The position numbers and the translations under genes were made by a program. From Candidatus Hermodarchaeota archaeon (GTDB lineage Archaea > Asgardarchaeota > Hermodarchaeia > Hermodarchaeales > Hermodarchaeaceae), in the NCBI GenBank assembly GCA_016840185.1, contig JAEOSV010000152.1, positions 1 through 7,789 of the forward strand: DNA of 7,789 bases, given 5' to 3'. This document shows, piece by piece, positions 4,741 to 7,789 of this stretch. The notes under the pieces were generated by a model, which searched no databases, was not told the DNA's origin, and saw only the letters and a program-made list of their open reading frames with translations. Within the stretch, counting starts at the first letter, position 1, and each line of letters starts with the position of its first letter.

Positions 4741-5412
4741 ATGGGCGATCATAAAGAAGACGCGAAACCGAAGGACTATGAAGATTTTATTACAGCCCGC
4801 CCGGCACCCATTCTGTTTCTAACAGAGGAACAGGAAGCTGTAGCAAAGGAACATGGCGAAATCATTAAAGCCATGATAGGAAAAAATCTCACCGTTAAAG
4901 AAGTCCATGCCTTGTATTTTAATCCAAGCAAGGAAGCCTACGATAAAACCATCAAGACCGTATATCGACACCTAGAAGTGCTTGACAAAGCTGGTCTTGT
5001 CATTGAATGCGGCCATCGTAAGCCACACGACAGCCGTCTGACTGAGAAACTGTTTTGCCGCTCTGCCAATATTTTCGTACTCGGAGAAGAAACGAGCAAA
5101 AAGAAATGGTGGAAACAAGAGAAAGGGCAAAAAATCATTCAACGATTGAGTATCCTTGTCCCCGAGCTCTTTGAAACAGAACTGAAGGATCCTGACACGT
5201 TTTCAAAGCTAATGGAAAAATATCTTGAACAGCACGATGGCATAATGATGGAATTGTGGCGAAAAGCACCTGATAACGAGGCAATTTCGAAAATCTTTCA
5301 TGAGGAAAACCTCTGGGAAATCAAATATCTTTCTGATCTCGTCTCAACAATTGGAGTCATGCTCCGAAACCCAGAGATGTGTGACGAAATCAAAAAATCA
5401 CTCGGAAAATAA
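4741..5412 (+). CDS. Winged helix-turn-helix transcriptional regulator
   Basis: A 223-residue cytosolic protein. Residues 31-107 read as a winged helix: helix EEQEAVAKEHGEIIKAMIG, HTH entry LTVKEVHALYF, recognition helix KTVYRHLEVLDKAGLV (70-87), and a wing formed by VIECGHRKPHDSRLTEKLFC. The recognition segment resembles Fur and ArsR proteins, but the C-terminal part lacks the Fur metal-binding dimer domain. Residues 125-223 are mainly helical and charged, with no recognised domain, and may serve in dimerisation or ligand sensing. Cys 90, His 92, His 96 and Cys 106 cluster in the wing and could bind a metal; this is speculation. ATG 4741 follows AGGA ten bases upstream. An inverted repeat covering the TATA box suggests self-control. 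The gene converges on the BNR gene with only 15 bases between stops. Confidence 0.82.
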   Translation: MGDHKEDAKPKDYEDFITARPAPILFLTEEQEAVAKEHGEIIKAMIGKNLTVKEVHALYFNPSKEAYDKTIKTVYRHLEVLDKAGLVIECGHRKPHDSRLTEKLFCRSANIFVLGEETSKKKWWKQEKGQKIIQRLSILVPELFETELKDPDTFSKLMEKYLEQHDGIMMELWRKAPDNEAISKIFHEENLWEIKYLSDLVSTIGVMLRNPEMCDEIKKSLGK

Positions 5413-5427
5413 CACTCGACCTGTTTT

Positions 5428-7134
5428 TCATGCGGGGGTTCGTGGAGGTCGACGAAGATACCAATATGCTGCAATAAGAACGAGAACAATGACAATTGTG
5501 GCTCCAATGATCATACCTGTGATGGTTGGATTTATTGGAATGATATTGATTTGAAAAGTTTCGATGTCTGAACCGGGGAGTCGCGTTTCACGGTTAGCCG
5601 CATCTCTTGCTACGAAATAGTATTCAAGGGAAGGACTCGAGATATCATTTGATGGAATTGTGTATTGGAATGTGGAGTTGTCGATTTTTTCCATAATCTT
5701 TGATGTCCAGGTTGATGTTGTGGGATGACGATAAAAGAGATCCACTGCTGCAGCATAATTGTCATCGGTAACAGACACGCTAAGCGTTAGGGGAGTGGTT
5801 TGGTACCAAGTTTGGATGGGGATATGGGAAGCGAGAGGATTTTCCACATCTTGTTTGGCAAAAAAAATGTCTTGATTGTCACCTCGACCATCAGTCCAGA
5901 CGATATGGGCTTGTCCTTGTGGACCTGTTCGCATGGTGAAGTAATCGCCTGGTCGCCAATAAAAAAGCGAAGTCCCTTCTGAAGTTACCCGTATGTTGGG
6001 GGCAAAGGTAGCCGCGGAGTCGTTGGAATAGCTATAGTAGATGTTCCATTCATCGTGTTGAGCATCCAACCAAGCTACATGAATGTTGTTTTCTTCATCG
6101 ATGGTCATTTCAACCATGCGTTGCATTCGTGTAGTTACGGTGTTAACGCGAACTGGAGTTTCCCAGAAAAATCCACCATCGGTCGATTTTGTTACATAGA
6201 TATCTTTGTCTATTGATGTTCCCGCAGAGTAAGCCACATAGACGTTCCCGAGATTATCCGTATCAACTACATGGATTATGGCGGTTTCATCATAGATGAG
6301 GGGCGTGGCAATCACTTGCGGCGTCCAAGTAGCTCCACCATCATCTGAGCGGGTAATCCAAACCCGATCACCAGGAGGACCAGAAAGGGAAAACCAACCA
6401 CCTGTGGCTACGTATAAAGTTCCATTATGAGACGAGGCAATGTAGGGGATATAGGGTTGGAAAGGTGAACTGGTTGGAGAAAAGGTCTGACCTCCATCGG
6501 TAGATTTCGTGAACCGAAGATTATTGACAGAATTATATTCGTCCCAAACGATGTAGAGGTTTCCATCAGGATCAACACAGGCTGTTTCTTTGTCATCAAA
6601 TCCCGGAGTATCGCTGGCATCGATAGTGGGTTGCCACGTTTGACCACCATCTGTTGTTTTTGCCACACCAATACCACTATCTTCGTCAGAAGCGAAGTCC
6701 AAGAAAACGAAATAAGCGTTATCTTGTTGGTCAGATACTAGCCAAGGGTCTGATTGTCTTCGTCCTAGTTCAGTTGGTGCAACCAAGATATTGGAGGAGA
6801 AGGTCTGTCCGTAATCGTTAGAATAGGCAAATCCGACACGATGTCCAGGACCATCATACTCAGGCGCCTCCTTCCAGCCCACCAGGATTCGTCCTGTGCT
6901 TAGGATGGTCATCGTGGGTTCCACCTGTTGAGAGTAGGGTGAGCTTCCATCAATCACATTGACGTTTCGCCCAAACCTTACATCTTCAGGATCTATTGGA
7001 TCTTGGTGGATAATGGCAGTGAATCCTTGTGTTGACATTGTTGTGTGGCGTGAGATAATAGATCCTGGAAGGATGGCAAATTGTGCTCCAACTAGGAGGG
7101 TAAGAATGAGGATTGTTGTGGTCTTTGTTTGCAT
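5428..7134 (-). CDS. Exported, membrane-anchored BNR/Asp-box beta-propeller (sialidase-like fold)
   Basis: A 568-residue protein. Residues 1-25 are a signal peptide (TKTTTILILTLLVGAQFAI). Six Asp boxes (SxDxGxTW type) begin near residues 105, 160, 211, 263, 317 and 370, about 53 residues apart: SNDYGQTF, TTDGGQTW, STDGGQTF, SDDGGATW, STDGGFFW and the weaker SNDSAATF. This fits a six-bladed propeller as in sialidases and BNR glycan-binding proteins. The sialidase arginine triad and the Tyr/Glu pair cannot be confirmed by eye, so enzyme activity is not claimed. Residues 440-530 form a beta-sandwich-like domain, and 537-560 a membrane helix followed by RRPPR, placing the propeller outside. The plan matches the DJ-1-like neighbour. 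AGGGG lies nine bases before ATG 7134. Confidence 0.85.
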   Translation of the reverse strand: MQTKTTTILILTLLVGAQFAILPGSIISRHTTMSTQGFTAIIHQDPIDPEDVRFGRNVNVIDGSSPYSQQVEPTMTILSTGRILVGWKEAPEYDGPGHRVGFAYSNDYGQTFSSNILVAPTELGRRQSDPWLVSDQQDNAYFVFLDFASDEDSGIGVAKTTDGGQTWQPTIDASDTPGFDDKETACVDPDGNLYIVWDEYNSVNNLRFTKSTDGGQTFSPTSSPFQPYIPYIASSHNGTLYVATGGWFSLSGPPGDRVWITRSDDGGATWTPQVIATPLIYDETAIIHVVDTDNLGNVYVAYSAGTSIDKDIYVTKSTDGGFFWETPVRVNTVTTRMQRMVEMTIDEENNIHVAWLDAQHDEWNIYYSYSNDSAATFAPNIRVTSEGTSLFYWRPGDYFTMRTGPQGQAHIVWTDGRGDNQDIFFAKQDVENPLASHIPIQTWYQTTPLTLSVSVTDDNYAAAVDLFYRHPTTSTWTSKIMEKIDNSTFQYTIPSNDISSPSLEYYFVARDAANRETRLPGSDIETFQINIIPINPTITGMIIGATIVIVLVLIAAYWYLRRPPRTPA

Positions 7135-7160
7135 TACAGAGACCCCTATGAACGCCTGTA

Positions 7161-7188
7161 ACTAATCTTACTAAAGCGTTTACTAATC
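7161..7188 (-). promoter_or_regulatory. Promoter region of the BNR gene with ACTAATC repeats
   Basis: ACTAATC occurs at 7161-7167 and again at 7182-7188, 21 bases apart (two helix turns), with a further ACTAA at 7170-7174. Between them the minus strand reads TTTAGTAA (7168-7175), a weak TATA-like element centred 38 bases before the ATG. Repeats that flank a TATA element at this spacing could be regulator sites. Confidence 0.27.
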
Positions 7189-7192
7189 CTGC

Positions 7193-7220
7193 AAAAGACC
7201 AAAAGAAGGAGAAAAAGAGC
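7193..7220 (-). terminator. T-rich terminator-like tract after the GTPase gene
   Basis: On the minus strand, about 25 bases past the GTPase stop, a run of C and T holds T stretches of five, four and four. No stable stem precedes it. It separates GTPase transcription from the BNR promoter. Confidence 0.4.
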
Positions 7221-7244
7221 TATCATTTGTCCTCGATGAATGGG

Positions 7245-7789
7245 TTACGTTGGGCTGTGTACTAGGCTTGGTGTGTGTTCCGTGAGCCCAAGCTGGTTAC
7301 GTTGCATGGCAGAACAGAGGGTCCTGAAAACTAACTTTACGTTTTTTCCTGTTTTTGCTGAACACGGAATATAGTCAGTTATATGATGCTGAACGCAAAA
7401 TGCTTGGATAGTTTCCAATGGGATTTCCGGCTGAAGATCGCTCTTATTTCCAACGAGAACAATAGCGAAATTTTCGTGAGAGGTATTCCAGGATGCGATA
7501 AACTCTAACCATTTTCTTGCAGCTTCGAGCGATTCAGGGAGTGTCACATCAAAGACCAAGGCGACACCGGTCGCACCTTGACAAAAGCGGGGCATCAGAC
7601 ACTGGAACCGGTCGTGACCACTTAGATCCCAAATGCTCAGATTAATAGGACCTCCTTCACCGTGACAGATTTTTTGGGCAAAGTTAACCCCGATGGTTGG
7701 GGTGACTTCAGTGAATCCTTCGAAGACCAAGCTGTTGACCAGACTGGTTTTCCCAACATTCTTTGTTCCTGCCACAAGCACTTTCGCAA
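7245..7789 (-). CDS. Ras/Rab-like small GTPase, 5' end outside the window
   Basis: The frame is open to the right edge, and the residues AKV precede the P-loop, so only a few N-terminal residues are missing. Visible elements are G1 GTKNVGKTS, switch I TPTIGVNF (the Thr that contacts Mg), G3 WDLSGHDRF, G4 NKSD and G5 CSAK, in the order and spacing of Ras-superfamily proteins. The length (about 181 residues seen) is normal. TIGVNF and the WDxxGxxRF segment are Rab/Arf-like and common in Asgard archaea. Where Ras and Rab have a catalytic Gln after DxxG, this protein has His, so intrinsic hydrolysis may be slow or partner-dependent. The C-terminus (HTPSLVHSPT) has no CaaX or paired cysteine, so prenylation is unlikely. 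GTP-switch role is inferred from family; the partner is unknown. Confidence 0.9.
   Translation of the reverse strand, partial: AKVLVAGTKNVGKTSLVNSLVFEGFTEVTPTIGVNFAQKICHGEGGPINLSIWDLSGHDRFQCLMPRFCQGATGVALVFDVTLPESLEAARKWLEFIASWNTSHENFAIVLVGNKSDLQPEIPLETIQAFCVQHHITDYIPCSAKTGKNVKLVFRTLCSAMQRNQLGLTEHTPSLVHSPT

Noticed and set aside
5300..5554. Plus-strand frame overlapping the end of the regulator and the BNR gene
   Set aside because: It sits in another frame over two clear genes and has no start signal.
6408..6677. Alternative minus-strand frame of 89 codons within the BNR gene
   Set aside because: It is a frame-shifted echo of the repetitive Asp-box region, as seen from its fragments that follow the blade period.

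Overview
The window looks archaeal, most likely from an Asgard archaeon (Thorarchaeota- or Heimdall-like); the lineage is inferred, not proven. The pointers are a eukaryote-like Ras/Rab-type small GTPase at the right edge, a stand-alone pyruvate-kinase C-terminal-domain protein at the left edge, an AmrS-type radical SAM enzyme, TATA-like boxes about 40 bases before several starts, GGTGA/GAGGTGA ribosome binding sites, and two TTG starts. Two secreted proteins are anchored by a C-terminal membrane helix followed by a basic tail. No tRNA, rRNA, CRISPR array, insertion sequence or integrase was found.

Left block, all minus strand (positions 1-2260): amrS, then a tandem-GNAT acetyltransferase, then the PK_C-like protein, which runs off the left edge. 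The gaps of about 100 and 59 bases allow co-transcription, but no shared pathway is evident. A divergent 200-base gap follows, then an 88-codon acidic helical protein on the plus strand (2461-2727) that starts at TTG behind a good GGTGA site. It is followed by a pyrimidine-rich tract that looks like an archaeal terminator.

Middle block: a minus-strand gene (2944-4002) encodes an exported DJ-1/PfpI-like domain with an Ig-like domain and a C-terminal membrane anchor. The next 738 bases (4003-4740) carry no long credible gene but are not empty. On the minus strand they hold a palindromic TATA-like box, a 37-codon ORF with a near-perfect Shine-Dalgarno site, a series of inverted repeats, and a strong hairpin followed by a T-rich tract. 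One pair in that hairpin is G-U on the minus-strand RNA but A-C on the plus-strand RNA, so minus-strand transcription is favoured. This possible small-protein/structured-RNA unit is the least explained part of the window.

Right block: a winged-helix regulator (plus, 4741-5412) has an inverted repeat across its presumed TATA box, which suggests autoregulation. It converges with a gap of only 15 bases on a minus-strand gene (5428-7134) for a six-Asp-box BNR beta-propeller with an export signal and a C-terminal anchor. Upstream of that gene lies a partial Ras/Rab-like GTPase (7245-7789) with a His in place of the usual catalytic Gln and no lipidation cysteine at its C-terminus.

The two anchored surface proteins share one plan (signal peptide, folded domain, beta-sandwich, membrane helix, short basic tail) and flank the regulator and the intergenic unit. 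A link between them is plausible from position only.
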